Shown here one piece after another: positions 17,833-26,335 of a stretch of DNA of 64,000 nucleotides. Source of the DNA: Multivorans sp965116445 (GTDB lineage: Bacteria > Acidobacteriota > Thermoanaerobaculia > Multivoradales > Multivoraceae); assembly GCA_965116445.1 (NCBI GenBank), contig OZ220688.1:3720001-3784000 (forward strand). The letters are read 5' to 3'. The number at the start of each line of letters is the position of its first letter. The first letter of the stretch is position 1. The notes beneath the pieces are model-generated. The model had not been told where the DNA came from. It saw nothing but the letters and a program-made list of their open reading frames with translations, and searched no databases. The translations under genes and the position numbers were made by a program.

Positions 17833-17858
17833 TCCCGCCTCACGGGTTATCGTTTCGT

Positions 17859-20105
17859 ATGGCCGCGACGATGATCGCCCTGACCCTGCCCCTGCTGGCG
17901 CTGGCGGTCGACGACGATCCCCGTATCCGTCTGGTCGAGCTCCAGTCCGTTGGACAGCACGAGGCCACCCTCGACGAAACGCAGCGGATCCGCGGCGAGC
18001 AGCCCGACCTCGCGGCCGGGTACGGCCTCTGCTACCTGGAGGGACGGCTGCTCGAGGAGCTCGGTCGGCTCGAAGACGCCTCCGAAGCGTTCGCCACCTG
18101 CCTGACCGAAACTCCGGCGCTCGAACCCTGGGCTCGCTACCGGCTGGCGCTCGCCCAGACCCGGCTCGGCGCACCGGAGATCGCGGCCGGCGTCTCGGCG
18201 ACGCTGCTCGGCAACCGGCCGCCGCGGGTTCTGATCCGGCCCGCGGCCGAGCTCCTCGCGTCGAGTCTCGACCGGGGCGGGGACTGCCGGCTGCTCGGCG
18301 GAGTCGCCGTATCCCGCATGCCCGCTTCCGAACGCCGGCTGCTGAGTCTGAGCCGCGCCAAGTGCCGGCTCGCCGCCGGCGAGCTGGACGAGGGAGCTCT
18401 CGAGCTGCTCGACCTGCTCGAGGAGCGCTCGAACGACGTCGTGGCCTTCGAAGCCGCCGAACGGCTGCACGCGCTCCGTCCGGAGCCCCCGAACCCGCAG
18501 GAACTGCTGCTCCTCGGCACGACCTTCCACGAACATCGCGCGTTCGACCGCTCCAATCAACTCCTGGGCCAAGTCGTCATCGACCTCGACGTGCGGACGA
18601 ACTCCGGCTTCGAGATCCACTACCGGTTGGCTCGCAGCCACTTCTGGCAGGGCCGCCTGGACGACGCCGCCCGGCACTACGAAGTGCTGGCGACGAACGT
18701 CGGCTCAGCGCACCACTCGGCGCAGGCGCTCTACCACAAGGCCAGATCGGAAGAGCTGTCCGGCGACTGGGAGGCCGCCTCCAACACCTTCCGGCGGACC
18801 TACCTGGCCCATCCCCAGGGCAACTTCGCCGCCGCGGCGCTGCTCGGTGCGATGCGCCTCGACTGGCGGCGCGGGCTCGAGGACAGGGCGCTCGAGCTCT
18901 ACTCGGTGCTGCTCCAGTTCCAGAGCGACCGTGCCATCGTGGCCCGCGGCAGCCTCTTCCTCGCTGTTTCCGACATCGTCCAGGGACGCCTCGACCGCGC
19001 TGGAGACCGGCTGGCCGACGCGGAGCGCGCGAGTCGCAGCGTCGCCCTCGAAGTCCGCTACTGGCGAGGCCGGCTGCTCGAGGCCCGCGGCGGCCTCGAC
19101 CGCGCAATCGAGAACTACGTCGACGTGCTCGCGGCCGACCTCTATCACCCCCTGGCGCAGGAGGCCGGGAAGCGTCTTGCCGCCGAGCCGCTCGCGGTTC
19201 ACGCCCGGCGGCTCGCGGGCGAACTGGCTCGTTCGCAGGACCCGACGATGCTCTACCGCGCCTGGCTGCTCTACGGCCGGCGCGGCGACGAAGCCGTAGC
19301 CGCCCGGCAGCTTCTTCAGGGTCGGCTGGTCGCCGACGCCGGCGTTCGTTCCTTCCTGACCTTGCGCGGCGTGCCCCCCGACAGTTGGCCGCTGTGGACC
19401 CAGTCCACCTCCAGCCCACAGGAGCTGATGCTGGCGCTCGGCCTGTGGGGAGACGCGGTCGAGGTCGTGAACCGACACTTCCCGGTGGCGAACCCCCGCC
19501 TCGCCCTGACCGCGGCCGAGGGCCTCGCCCGCAGCCGGCCGCGGCGCGCCCTCCTGATCGCCGAGATCCTCGGCCAGCGCGCGCCGAGCCGGGTTCCGGA
19601 GCCGCTCCACCCGCTCACGCTCCGCCAGGCGCTCTACCCGCGAGCCTACGGCGAGTTGATCGACTCCGCCGCCGCCCAGCGCGGCCTGGACCCCTTCCTG
19701 ATGGCGGCGATCATGCGCCAGGAAAGCCGGTTCGACCACCAGGCGGTCTCGGCGGCGTCGGCGCGCGGCCTGATGCAGTTCGTCTACCCGACCGCGGCGC
19801 GGCTGGCGGCCAACTCCGGCAGGCCGCTGCGCACGCCTCGCGATCTGGAAGACCCCGCACTCGCGATCGAACTCGGCGCCGCGTACCTGGCGGAGCTGCG
19901 CGCCCTGTTCGGCAACGAACAGCACATCATGGTCGCCGCCTACAACGCCGGCGAAGCGCAGGCCGGCCTGTGGCGCCGCCACTGCTACACCAGCGGCGCC
20001 GACGAGTACTTCACCAAGGTCGGCTTCAGCGAAACCAGGAACTACGTGGAGCACGTCCTCCACAACCTCGCCCACTACCGCGACCTCTACGACCCCGTAG
20101 CGTAG
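17859..20105 (+). CDS. Lytic transglycosylase (Slt type) with an N-terminal alpha-superhelical region
   Basis: A 748-residue murein hydrolase expected to cleave MurNAc-GlcNAc bonds in the periplasm. A short hydrophobic start (MIALTLPLLALAVDDD) leads into a TPR-like helical region of about 560 residues rich in ALY/RLG pairs. The C-terminal SLT domain (about 605-735) has catalytic Glu622 in AAIMRQESRFDHQAVSAASA, then ARGLMQFVYPTAARLA and AAYNAGEAQAGLWRR. I start at the ATG at 17859; a second ATG at 17871 is equally possible. A TATCGT box lies 11 bases before the ATG with no Shine-Dalgarno. rsmI follows after 4 bases. Confidence 0.92.
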   Translation: MAATMIALTLPLLALAVDDDPRIRLVELQSVGQHEATLDETQRIRGEQPDLAAGYGLCYLEGRLLEELGRLEDASEAFATCLTETPALEPWARYRLALAQTRLGAPEIAAGVSATLLGNRPPRVLIRPAAELLASSLDRGGDCRLLGGVAVSRMPASERRLLSLSRAKCRLAAGELDEGALELLDLLEERSNDVVAFEAAERLHALRPEPPNPQELLLLGTTFHEHRAFDRSNQLLGQVVIDLDVRTNSGFEIHYRLARSHFWQGRLDDAARHYEVLATNVGSAHHSAQALYHKARSEELSGDWEAASNTFRRTYLAHPQGNFAAAALLGAMRLDWRRGLEDRALELYSVLLQFQSDRAIVARGSLFLAVSDIVQGRLDRAGDRLADAERASRSVALEVRYWRGRLLEARGGLDRAIENYVDVLAADLYHPLAQEAGKRLAAEPLAVHARRLAGELARSQDPTMLYRAWLLYGRRGDEAVAARQLLQGRLVADAGVRSFLTLRGVPPDSWPLWTQSTSSPQELMLALGLWGDAVEVVNRHFPVANPRLALTAAEGLARSRPRRALLIAEILGQRAPSRVPEPLHPLTLRQALYPRAYGELIDSAAAQRGLDPFLMAAIMRQESRFDHQAVSAASARGLMQFVYPTAARLAANSGRPLRTPRDLEDPALAIELGAAYLAELRALFGNEQHIMVAAYNAGEAQAGLWRRHCYTSGADEYFTKVGFSETRNYVEHVLHNLAHYRDLYDPVA

Positions 20106-20109
20106 AGCG

Positions 20110-20823
20110 ATGGCGAAGACCCCCGGCCGCCTCCGGATCGTGGCCACGCCGATCGGCAACCTCGCCGACCTCTCGCCCCGCGCCCGCGACGCGCTGCTGA
20201 CCGCCGATCTCGTCGCCTGCGAGGACACCCGCCGCACCGGCCGGCTGTTTCAGAATCTCGGCGCCGCCGGCGCCGGCGGCCGGCCCGCGATGCTGCCGCT
20301 CCACGACCACAACGAGGACCGGCAGATCGGCCGCGTGCTGCGCCTGCTCGAAGACGGCGGCGACGTGACGCTGGTCTCCGACGCCGGCACTCCCCTCGTC
20401 TCCGACCCCGGCTTCCGCCTCGTGCGAGCCGCGGTGGCCAAGGGCCTCGCCGTCGAGGCCCTGCCCGGACCCTCGGCGATCCTGGCCGCGCTCGTCGTCT
20501 CCGGCCTGCCCCCCTACCCGTTCACGTTCCTCGGCTTCCCGCCGAGAAGAAAGGGCCGGCGGCGACGTTTCTTCGACTCGCACGCCGAACTGCCGCACAC
20601 CCTCGTGTTCTTCGAGTCCCCGCAGCGCGCCGCGGCTTCGCTGGCGGGCGCCGCCGAGGCCTTCGGAGCCGACCGCCCGGCGGCGCTTGCCAGGGAACTG
20701 ACGAAGCTCCACGAAGAGGTGCTGCGCGGTCCGCTCGGCGAACTCGCCGGCGACGTCGCGGACCGCCCGAAGCTGCGCGGCGAGGTGACGGTCGTGGTCG
20801 GCGGGTGTGGCCGGCGTGGGTAG
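20110..20823 (+). CDS. rsmI: 16S rRNA (cytidine-1402 2'-O)-methyltransferase RsmI
   Basis: A 237-residue tetrapyrrole-methylase-fold enzyme that methylates the 2'-O of C1402 in the ribosomal decoding centre. Diagnostic motifs are RIVATPIGNLADLSPRA, ACEDTRRTGRL, LVSDAGTPLVSDPGFRLVR, LPGPSAILAAL and FFESPQRAAASL. It is slightly shorter than E. coli RsmI because the C-terminal extension is missing, which is common. It is co-transcribed with the transglycosylase gene (4-base gap). Confidence 0.95.
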   Translation: MAKTPGRLRIVATPIGNLADLSPRARDALLTADLVACEDTRRTGRLFQNLGAAGAGGRPAMLPLHDHNEDRQIGRVLRLLEDGGDVTLVSDAGTPLVSDPGFRLVRAAVAKGLAVEALPGPSAILAALVVSGLPPYPFTFLGFPPRRKGRRRRFFDSHAELPHTLVFFESPQRAAASLAGAAEAFGADRPAALARELTKLHEEVLRGPLGELAGDVADRPKLRGEVTVVVGGCGRRG

Positions 20824-20858
20824 AGTAGACGCTGCGTGGACGCCCCAAGGAGAGCCGC

Positions 20859-21110
20859 ATGAGACGTATGTACTCCGTCACCGCCATCTGGGACGATGAG
20901 GCTCAAGTCTTCTACTCTGAAAGCGACATCGAAGGCCTGCATATCGAAGCAGACACCCTCGACGAGTTCCAGAGTCTGATTGCCGAGCACGCTCCCGAAC
21001 TGATCATCGCGAATCACCTGAAGGCGAGGGACATCGCGCGGATGTCGTTGGGCGATCTCATACCGGCGATCGTGCTGCGTGCGCGAGAGCCGGTGGGGAA
21101 CGCGGCTTGA
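20859..21110 (+). CDS. DUF1902-type antitoxin-like protein (HicB analogue)
   Basis: An 83-residue protein beginning MYSVTAIWDDEAQVFYSESDIEGLHIEADTLDEF in the style of DUF1902, whose fold resembles the partially degraded RNase H fold of HicB. AAGGAG sits six bases before the ATG. It ends one base before the GTG of the hicA-like gene, the expected order antitoxin then toxin for this subtype. There is no separate C-terminal ribbon-helix-helix domain, so self-repression would need another mechanism. Confidence 0.75.
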   Translation: MRRMYSVTAIWDDEAQVFYSESDIEGLHIEADTLDEFQSLIAEHAPELIIANHLKARDIARMSLGDLIPAIVLRAREPVGNAA

Positions 21111-21111
21111 C

Positions 21112-21309
21112 GTGGCGCGCGGCTTCTACCGACAGGTAACCCGGCAGCTGACCTTGCTGGCGTTCGTGCGAGTAAAGGGCGGCAAGGGGTCGCACGAGAA
21201 GTGGGTATCAGTGGGGGGAGACAAGACAGTAACCGTACCGAGACACTTGAAGAGCCGCCACACGGCGAACAACATTCTGAAGAGCGCCGGAAGTAGCCAA
21301 CGCCTCTGA
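21112..21309 (+). CDS. HicA-type mRNA interferase toxin
   Basis: A 65-residue double-stranded-RNA-binding-fold protein. The motif GFYRQVTRQL..FVRVKGGKGSHEKWV contains the HicA catalytic His, and TVTVPRHLKSRHTANNILKSAG is the typical C-terminal helix. The GTG at 21112 immediately follows the partner's stop, so translation is probably coupled; an earlier in-frame start at 21079 would overlap the partner. HicA toxins cleave mRNA and are neutralised by the upstream protein. The pair is intact. Confidence 0.82.
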   Translation: MARGFYRQVTRQLTLLAFVRVKGGKGSHEKWVSVGGDKTVTVPRHLKSRHTANNILKSAGSSQRL

Positions 21310-21338
21310 AGGCGTCAGCCGTTCACGGCGCGCCGAAT

Positions 21339-22502
21339 TCAGCTCAGCGCCCTCTCGATCCAGCAACCGCCAAGGACCTGCGTGCCGCGGTAGAACACCG
21401 CCGCCTGGCCGGGCGCCACGCCGACCTGGGGCTCGCTGAAATCGACCCGGCAAACGTCCGCGCCATCATCCGCGCCGGGCATACTCTCGACCGTCGCCGC
21501 GACGCCGGGATGTCGCGAACGGATCCGCACCTCGACCTCGACCGCCTCTCCACCGGCGGCGCCGGCCGCCGGGCGTGGCGGCGCTCCCGCGATCCAGTGC
21601 AGGCCGCAGCCGACCAGGCCCGGCGAAAGCAGCTCCTCGCGGTCGCCGACCACGACCCGGTTCTCCTGCGGCTGCACGTCCAGCACGTAGAGCCGGCGGC
21701 CGGCGGCAACGCCCAGGCCGCGGCGCTGGCCGACCGTGTAGCGGTAGTACGGCGCGCCTTCGCCGAGCTCCTCGCCATCGCTCGCGGTGACCCGGGCCGG
21801 GCGCGTTGCGATGTCCGGCCGCTCGCCTTCCACGAACTCCTGCACGCCGCGGTCGACGAAGCAAATCTCCATGCTCTCGCCCTTCTCGGCCACGGCCAGG
21901 CCGGCCTCGCGGGCGATCTCGCGTACTTCCGTCTTCGTCAGTTCGCCTAACGGGAACACCGCGCGGGCCAGTTGCTCCTGGGTCAACTCGAACAGGAAGT
22001 AGCTCTGGTCCTTCGAGCGGTCGGCCGCGGTGTGGAGTTCGTAGCGGCCGTCCCCGCCGCGGCGGATCCGCGCGTAGTGGCCGGTCGCGATCCGGTCCGC
22101 GCCGAGGCGCCGCGCCCGCTCCCGGAAGGCCTCGAACTTGATCTCCGTGTTGCATGAGATGCACGGGCTCGGGGTGCGGCCGTCCACGTAGCTGTCGACG
22201 AAGGGATCGACGACGTGCCGGCGGAACTCCCCGTCCATGCGCAGCGTGTAGTGGGGCAAGCCGATCTGCTCGGCCACCCGCCGTGCGTCGCCGAGGTCCA
22301 GCGAGCCGCAGCAGCGCCCGTGCCGGACCTGCGGCGAGCGGTCCCAGAGCAGCATCGACAGGCCCACGACCGGTATCCCCTCGCGCTCCAGCAGCAGTGC
22401 CGCGACGGACGAGTCCAGACCGCCGCTCATCGCCACGGCGGTCAGCGGCGCCGGTGCGGCGGCGGCGGCCGGCGATACCGCGGCCTGTGCCACGACGCTC
22501 AT
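21339..22502 (-). CDS. mnmA: tRNA-specific 2-thiouridylase MnmA
   Basis: MnmA installs 2-thiouridine at wobble U34 of Lys, Glu and Gln tRNAs. The 387-residue protein has the PP-loop AMSGGLDSSVAALLL, catalytic Cys in TPSPCISCNTEIKFE, the second Cys in MEICFVDRG, ATGHYARI and the C-terminal beta-barrel ending in FYRGTQVLGGCWIERALS. It begins at MSVVAQA, where ATGA overlaps the stop of the cysteine desulfurase by 4 bases. An Ala-rich N-terminal extension of about 20 residues precedes the PP-loop. Confidence 0.96.
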   Translation of the reverse strand: MSVVAQAAVSPAAAAAPAPLTAVAMSGGLDSSVAALLLEREGIPVVGLSMLLWDRSPQVRHGRCCGSLDLGDARRVAEQIGLPHYTLRMDGEFRRHVVDPFVDSYVDGRTPSPCISCNTEIKFEAFRERARRLGADRIATGHYARIRRGGDGRYELHTAADRSKDQSYFLFELTQEQLARAVFPLGELTKTEVREIAREAGLAVAEKGESMEICFVDRGVQEFVEGERPDIATRPARVTASDGEELGEGAPYYRYTVGQRRGLGVAAGRRLYVLDVQPQENRVVVGDREELLSPGLVGCGLHWIAGAPPRPAAGAAGGEAVEVEVRIRSRHPGVAATVESMPGADDGADVCRVDFSEPQVGVAPGQAAVFYRGTQVLGGCWIERALS

Positions 22503-23671
22503 CCCGCCACCGCCCGGACGGCCGGCTCCGCGGACAGCCCCCGCAACGCCTCCACCTCGCGTGTCAGCACCGGCAGGAAGCTCGCGACCTCCGCTTCGTC
22601 GTTCGTGGTACCCAGGCTGATGCGAATCGACGCCAGGGCCTCCGCCGGCTCGACGCCCATCGCCAGCAACGTCCGGCTCGGCTCGACGACGCCCGAGGCG
22701 CACGCGGCGCCGGTCGAGACCGCGAAGCCGGCGAGGTCGAGCCGGACGACGAGTTCCTCGCCGATCAGCCCGGGGAACGCGACGTGAGTCGTATGCGGCA
22801 GGCGCGGCGACAAGGTGCAGTGCAGGCGGGCGTCCGGGACATTGCCGAGGCCGGCCTCGAGCAGGTCACGGAGTCGACGGAGCCGCTCGATGCGAGCGTC
22901 CAGTTCCTCCGACGCGAGCGCCGCGCAGACCCCGAAGCCGACCAGGGCCGCGACGTTCTCCGTGCCGGCCCGTCGCCGCCGCTCCTGGCCGCCGCCGAGA
23001 ATGAGCGGCTCGAAGGCCGCGCCCTCCCGAATCCAGAGCGCCGCCGCCCCGACCGGCCCGTTGAACTTGTGCGCCGCCACGACGAGGTAATCCGCGCCAA
23101 GGGCCCCCGCGTCGACGGCGAGCTTTCCCGCCGCCTGCACCGCGTCGCACAGGAGCGGCACGCCGCGCTCCCGGCACGCCGCCGCCGCCTCGGCGACCGG
23201 CTGCACCGTGCCGAGTTCATTGTTCGCCAGCATGAGGCAGGCAAGGCGCGTGTCCGGTCGTAGCGCCGCCTCGACGGCGCCGGCGTCGACGACACCGTCC
23301 GCCCCCGGACGAAGTCGCGTCACCTCGACGCCCAACCCTTCCAGCCGGTCGGCTGCAGCGTGAATCGAGGGGTGTTCGAGTTCCGAGATCACCAGGTGGC
23401 CGCCCTCCCTGCCGGCGAACGCCGATAGGAGGGCCGCGTTGTTAGCCTCCGTGCCCGAGGCGACAAAGACGACCTCCGGGGCCAGCCCGCCGACGAGCTC
23501 CGCCACCTGCTCCCGCGCGAGTTCGACCGCGGCCCTCGCCTCCCGGCCAAAGGCATGGACCGACGAGGGATTGCCGTGCCGCGTGCCGAGCCAAGGCGCC
23601 ATCGCGTCGCCGACCCGCGGGTCCAGCGGCGTGGTCGCGTTGTGGTCGAGGTAGACGGGAGGGGTGGGCAT
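22499..23671 (-). CDS. Cysteine desulfurase (NifS/IscS family)
   Basis: A 390-residue PLP enzyme that removes sulfur from cysteine to an enzyme persulfide. It starts MPTPPVYLDHNATTPLDP, has the PLP-binding Lys in VVAAHKFNGPVGAAAL and the catalytic Cys loop STGAACASGVVEPSRTLLAMG. The short C-terminus after RISLGTTNDEAEV groups it with NifS/group I enzymes. It overlaps mnmA by 4 bases, so sulfur delivery to tRNA thiolation is the likely task; selenide supply for the tRNA-Sec pathway is possible but unproven. A TACAAT -10 box lies 17 bases upstream of the ATG. Confidence 0.95.
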   Translation of the reverse strand: MPTPPVYLDHNATTPLDPRVGDAMAPWLGTRHGNPSSVHAFGREARAAVELAREQVAELVGGLAPEVVFVASGTEANNAALLSAFAGREGGHLVISELEHPSIHAAADRLEGLGVEVTRLRPGADGVVDAGAVEAALRPDTRLACLMLANNELGTVQPVAEAAAACRERGVPLLCDAVQAAGKLAVDAGALGADYLVVAAHKFNGPVGAAALWIREGAAFEPLILGGGQERRRRAGTENVAALVGFGVCAALASEELDARIERLRRLRDLLEAGLGNVPDARLHCTLSPRLPHTTHVAFPGLIGEELVVRLDLAGFAVSTGAACASGVVEPSRTLLAMGVEPAEALASIRISLGTTNDEAEVASFLPVLTREVEALRGLSAEPAVRAVAG

Positions 23672-23682
23672 GGTCGTGGTGG

Positions 23683-23710
23683 ATTGTACGTTCAGGCCAG
23701 GCGGTACGCT
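23683..23710. promoter_or_regulatory. Divergent -10-like boxes for two probably leaderless transcripts
   Basis: In the 48 bases between the divergent desulfurase and VWFA genes lie TACAAT on the minus strand (23683-23688, 17 bases from the desulfurase ATG) and TACGCT on the plus strand (23705-23710, 15 bases from the VWFA gene ATG). Neither gene has a Shine-Dalgarno. No convincing -35 boxes are visible and there is no room for long leaders. Confidence 0.55.
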
Positions 23711-23719
23711 TGCCAACCG

Positions 23720-26335
23720 ATGAAAGCCGCACGCAGAGCCTCGATCCTGGCCCTGGCGGCGGGGCTCTTCCTCGCCTTCACCACGTCGGCCACGCCGGCG
23801 CCGGCCCAGGAAGAGCGGAAGGAGACCCGCAAGGAGCGGCGCGAGCGCCGGGCCGCGCTCGAGGCAGTCGAGGCGGCTCTGCCGCTCGAGTTCAAGACCT
23901 TCCTCGACGATGTCCACTTCCTGATCAGCGACGGGGAGCGCGAGGCGTTCCTGGAAGTCACGCAGGACTACCAGCGGCGGGCCTGGATCGAGCGGTTCTG
24001 GCGGCTTCGCGATTCCTACCCCGAGACGCCGCGCAACGAGTTTCGCGCCCGCTGGGAGGAGCGGCTGCTCTACGCGCGGCAGGAGTTCGACGGACCCCGT
24101 TCGGACCGGACGCGCATGTACCTGCTCAACGGCGAGCCCGGCGGGAGGCTCAAGTTCCAGTGCACGATGGTCACCTGGCCGATCGAGATCTGGTTCTACC
24201 AGCGCAGCGACACGGTCGGCCACGAGTTCTTCCTGCTGTTCCACCGTCGCGCCAACCAGCCCCACTACGAACTCTGGCACCCCTCCGACGGCCTCGACCG
24301 TCTCCTGGACTTCGGCGTCAGCGCGCAGGCGGCGGCCGGCGACATCCAGAGCTGCAAGGACGGCGACGTCGCGGCCTCCGCGATCAACTGGCTGCTGCGA
24401 TCGAACGGCATGGAGTTCGCCATGCTGATGACGCGCCTGATCGAACCGCCCGAGGCGCCCTCGGCGGAGTGGACGCTCACCTTCGAGGCGTACACCACGG
24501 ACGTGCCGGAGGACGCCGAGCCGCTCGACGCCTCGCTCGAGGTCCGCTACCCGGCCCGCTACCAGGCGCGCACCGTGGTGGAGGCCGTGGTCGAGATCGA
24601 TCCTTCCTCCGCTTACCGGGACACGGTCGGCGGACAGTCGAGCTACAACTTCTTCCTCACCGGCGAGGTGCTGCGCGAAGACGCGCTGTTCGAGAACTTC
24701 CGCTACAAGTTCGACCTGCCCCTGGGCACCGACGGTGACGCCGACGACGAGGGCCTGGACCCGGACGCCGCCGCAGGCACCAACGACGAGAGCGGCGACG
24801 ACGCGCCCATCCTGCTCTCCTTCGAACGGCGGCTGCGGCCGGGCAACTATCGGCTCGTGCTGAAGATCGAAGACCTGAACGGCGCCCGCTTCGCCCGCCT
24901 GGAGCAGCCGCTCGAGGTACCGACGCTCGAGGCGCCCGCCGCCCGCCAGCTCGACCCCGCGGTCCAGAAGATCATCGACCAGGCGGAGGCGGTGCTCACC
25001 AGCACCGTGCCCACCGTGCAGCTCCTCGAACCGCCGGGCGAACTCCAGACCGGCCTGGTGCGCTTCGACACCCTGGCGACCGGCGACATCGCCGAGATGC
25101 GCTTCTGGCTCGACGGCAACCAGGTCGCCCGCAAGCGCAGCGCCCCGTTCTCGGTCGAGCTCGACCTGGGATCCGTGCCGCGCGTCCACGTCCTGCGCGC
25201 AACCGCCCACGACGGGGACGGCGTCGAGGTCGCCTCGGACGAGATCTCCCTGAACTCCGGCCGCAACCGCTTCGCGCTGCGCTTCGCCGAGCCGCGCGAG
25301 GGCGTCAAGTACGAAGGCGACGTCCAGGTCGAGATCGACCTCGCGGTCCCGGACGGCAGCCTGGTCGAGCGCCTGGAGCTGTTCCTGAACGACGAGCCGG
25401 TCGCCACGCTCTATCAGGCGCCCTTCAGCCAGCGGGTCGAGCTGCCGCCCGGCGACGAGATCACCTACCTGCGTGCCGCGGCCTACCTCGTCGACGGCAA
25501 CTCGACCGACGCCGTCGTCTACGTCAACGCGCCGGACTACCTGGAGATCGTCGACATCCAGTACGTCGAGCTCTACGCTTCGGCGCTGCGCCGGTCGGGC
25601 CGCCCCTACGAGGACCTGCAACCCGACGAGGTCACGATCGTCGAAGACGGCACGCCGCAGGACATCCTCCGCTTCCAGCGGGTCACCGACCTGCCGGTCC
25701 ACCTCCAGGTGATGCTCGATGTCTCGGCCTCCATGGTCGACCGCCTGGGCACGGCCCGCGAAGCCGCCCTCGGCCTTTTCCAGTCGGAGATCACCCCCCG
25801 CGACCGGGCGGCCCTGGTCACCTTCAACGACCATCCGTACCTCGCCTCCGACTTCACGAACGACCCCGCGAAGCTCGCCGGGTCGCTCGCCGGACTCAAG
25901 GCCGAACGCGGCACCGCGCTCTATGACGCGCTCGTCTTCGGCCTCTACTACCTGAACGGGATCAAGGGCCAGCGGGCCCTGCTGCTGCTCTCCGACGGCA
26001 AGGACGAGAGCAGCCGCTTCAGCTTCGACCAGGCGCTCGAGTACGCGCAGCGATCCGGGGTCGCGGTCTATGCGATCGGGCTCGGCCGCCAGAGCGGCCC
26101 GGCCAAGCGGGCCCTGTCCCGGCTCGCCGAACGGACCGGCGGCAGCTCCTTCTTCCTCAGCAGCGTCGGCGAACTCGCCGGCGTCTACGGCCACATCCTC
26201 GGCGAACTGCGCTCCCGCTACCTGATCACCTACCAGTCGACGAACACCAGCGGCGACCGCCGCTTCCGCGAAGTCGAGGTCGACGCCGACGTGCCCGGCG
26301 TGTCGATTCGGACGCTGAAGGGGTACTACCCGTGA
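23720..26335 (+). CDS. Exported VWFA protein with a GWxTD-like N-domain (paralogue 1)
   Basis: An 871-residue secreted protein. A signal peptide (ILALAAGLFLAFTTSATPAPA) is followed by a Lys/Arg/Glu-rich segment, then VTQDYQRRAWIERFWRLRDSYPETPRNEFRARW, which resembles the FW-RDP-P-T-NEF signature of the GWxTD domain, although the GWxTD tetrapeptide itself is absent. Two beta-rich repeats in the middle precede a C-terminal von Willebrand A domain with the MIDAS start DVSASM at 667 and a TALYDAL motif. Such proteins are frequent in Acidobacteriota and their function is unknown. The stop overlaps the GTG of the next paralogue. Confidence 0.85.
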   Translation: MKAARRASILALAAGLFLAFTTSATPAPAQEERKETRKERRERRAALEAVEAALPLEFKTFLDDVHFLISDGEREAFLEVTQDYQRRAWIERFWRLRDSYPETPRNEFRARWEERLLYARQEFDGPRSDRTRMYLLNGEPGGRLKFQCTMVTWPIEIWFYQRSDTVGHEFFLLFHRRANQPHYELWHPSDGLDRLLDFGVSAQAAAGDIQSCKDGDVAASAINWLLRSNGMEFAMLMTRLIEPPEAPSAEWTLTFEAYTTDVPEDAEPLDASLEVRYPARYQARTVVEAVVEIDPSSAYRDTVGGQSSYNFFLTGEVLREDALFENFRYKFDLPLGTDGDADDEGLDPDAAAGTNDESGDDAPILLSFERRLRPGNYRLVLKIEDLNGARFARLEQPLEVPTLEAPAARQLDPAVQKIIDQAEAVLTSTVPTVQLLEPPGELQTGLVRFDTLATGDIAEMRFWLDGNQVARKRSAPFSVELDLGSVPRVHVLRATAHDGDGVEVASDEISLNSGRNRFALRFAEPREGVKYEGDVQVEIDLAVPDGSLVERLELFLNDEPVATLYQAPFSQRVELPPGDEITYLRAAAYLVDGNSTDAVVYVNAPDYLEIVDIQYVELYASALRRSGRPYEDLQPDEVTIVEDGTPQDILRFQRVTDLPVHLQVMLDVSASMVDRLGTAREAALGLFQSEITPRDRAALVTFNDHPYLASDFTNDPAKLAGSLAGLKAERGTALYDALVFGLYYLNGIKGQRALLLLSDGKDESSRFSFDQALEYAQRSGVAVYAIGLGRQSGPAKRALSRLAERTGGSSFFLSSVGELAGVYGHILGELRSRYLITYQSTNTSGDRRFREVEVDADVPGVSIRTLKGYYP

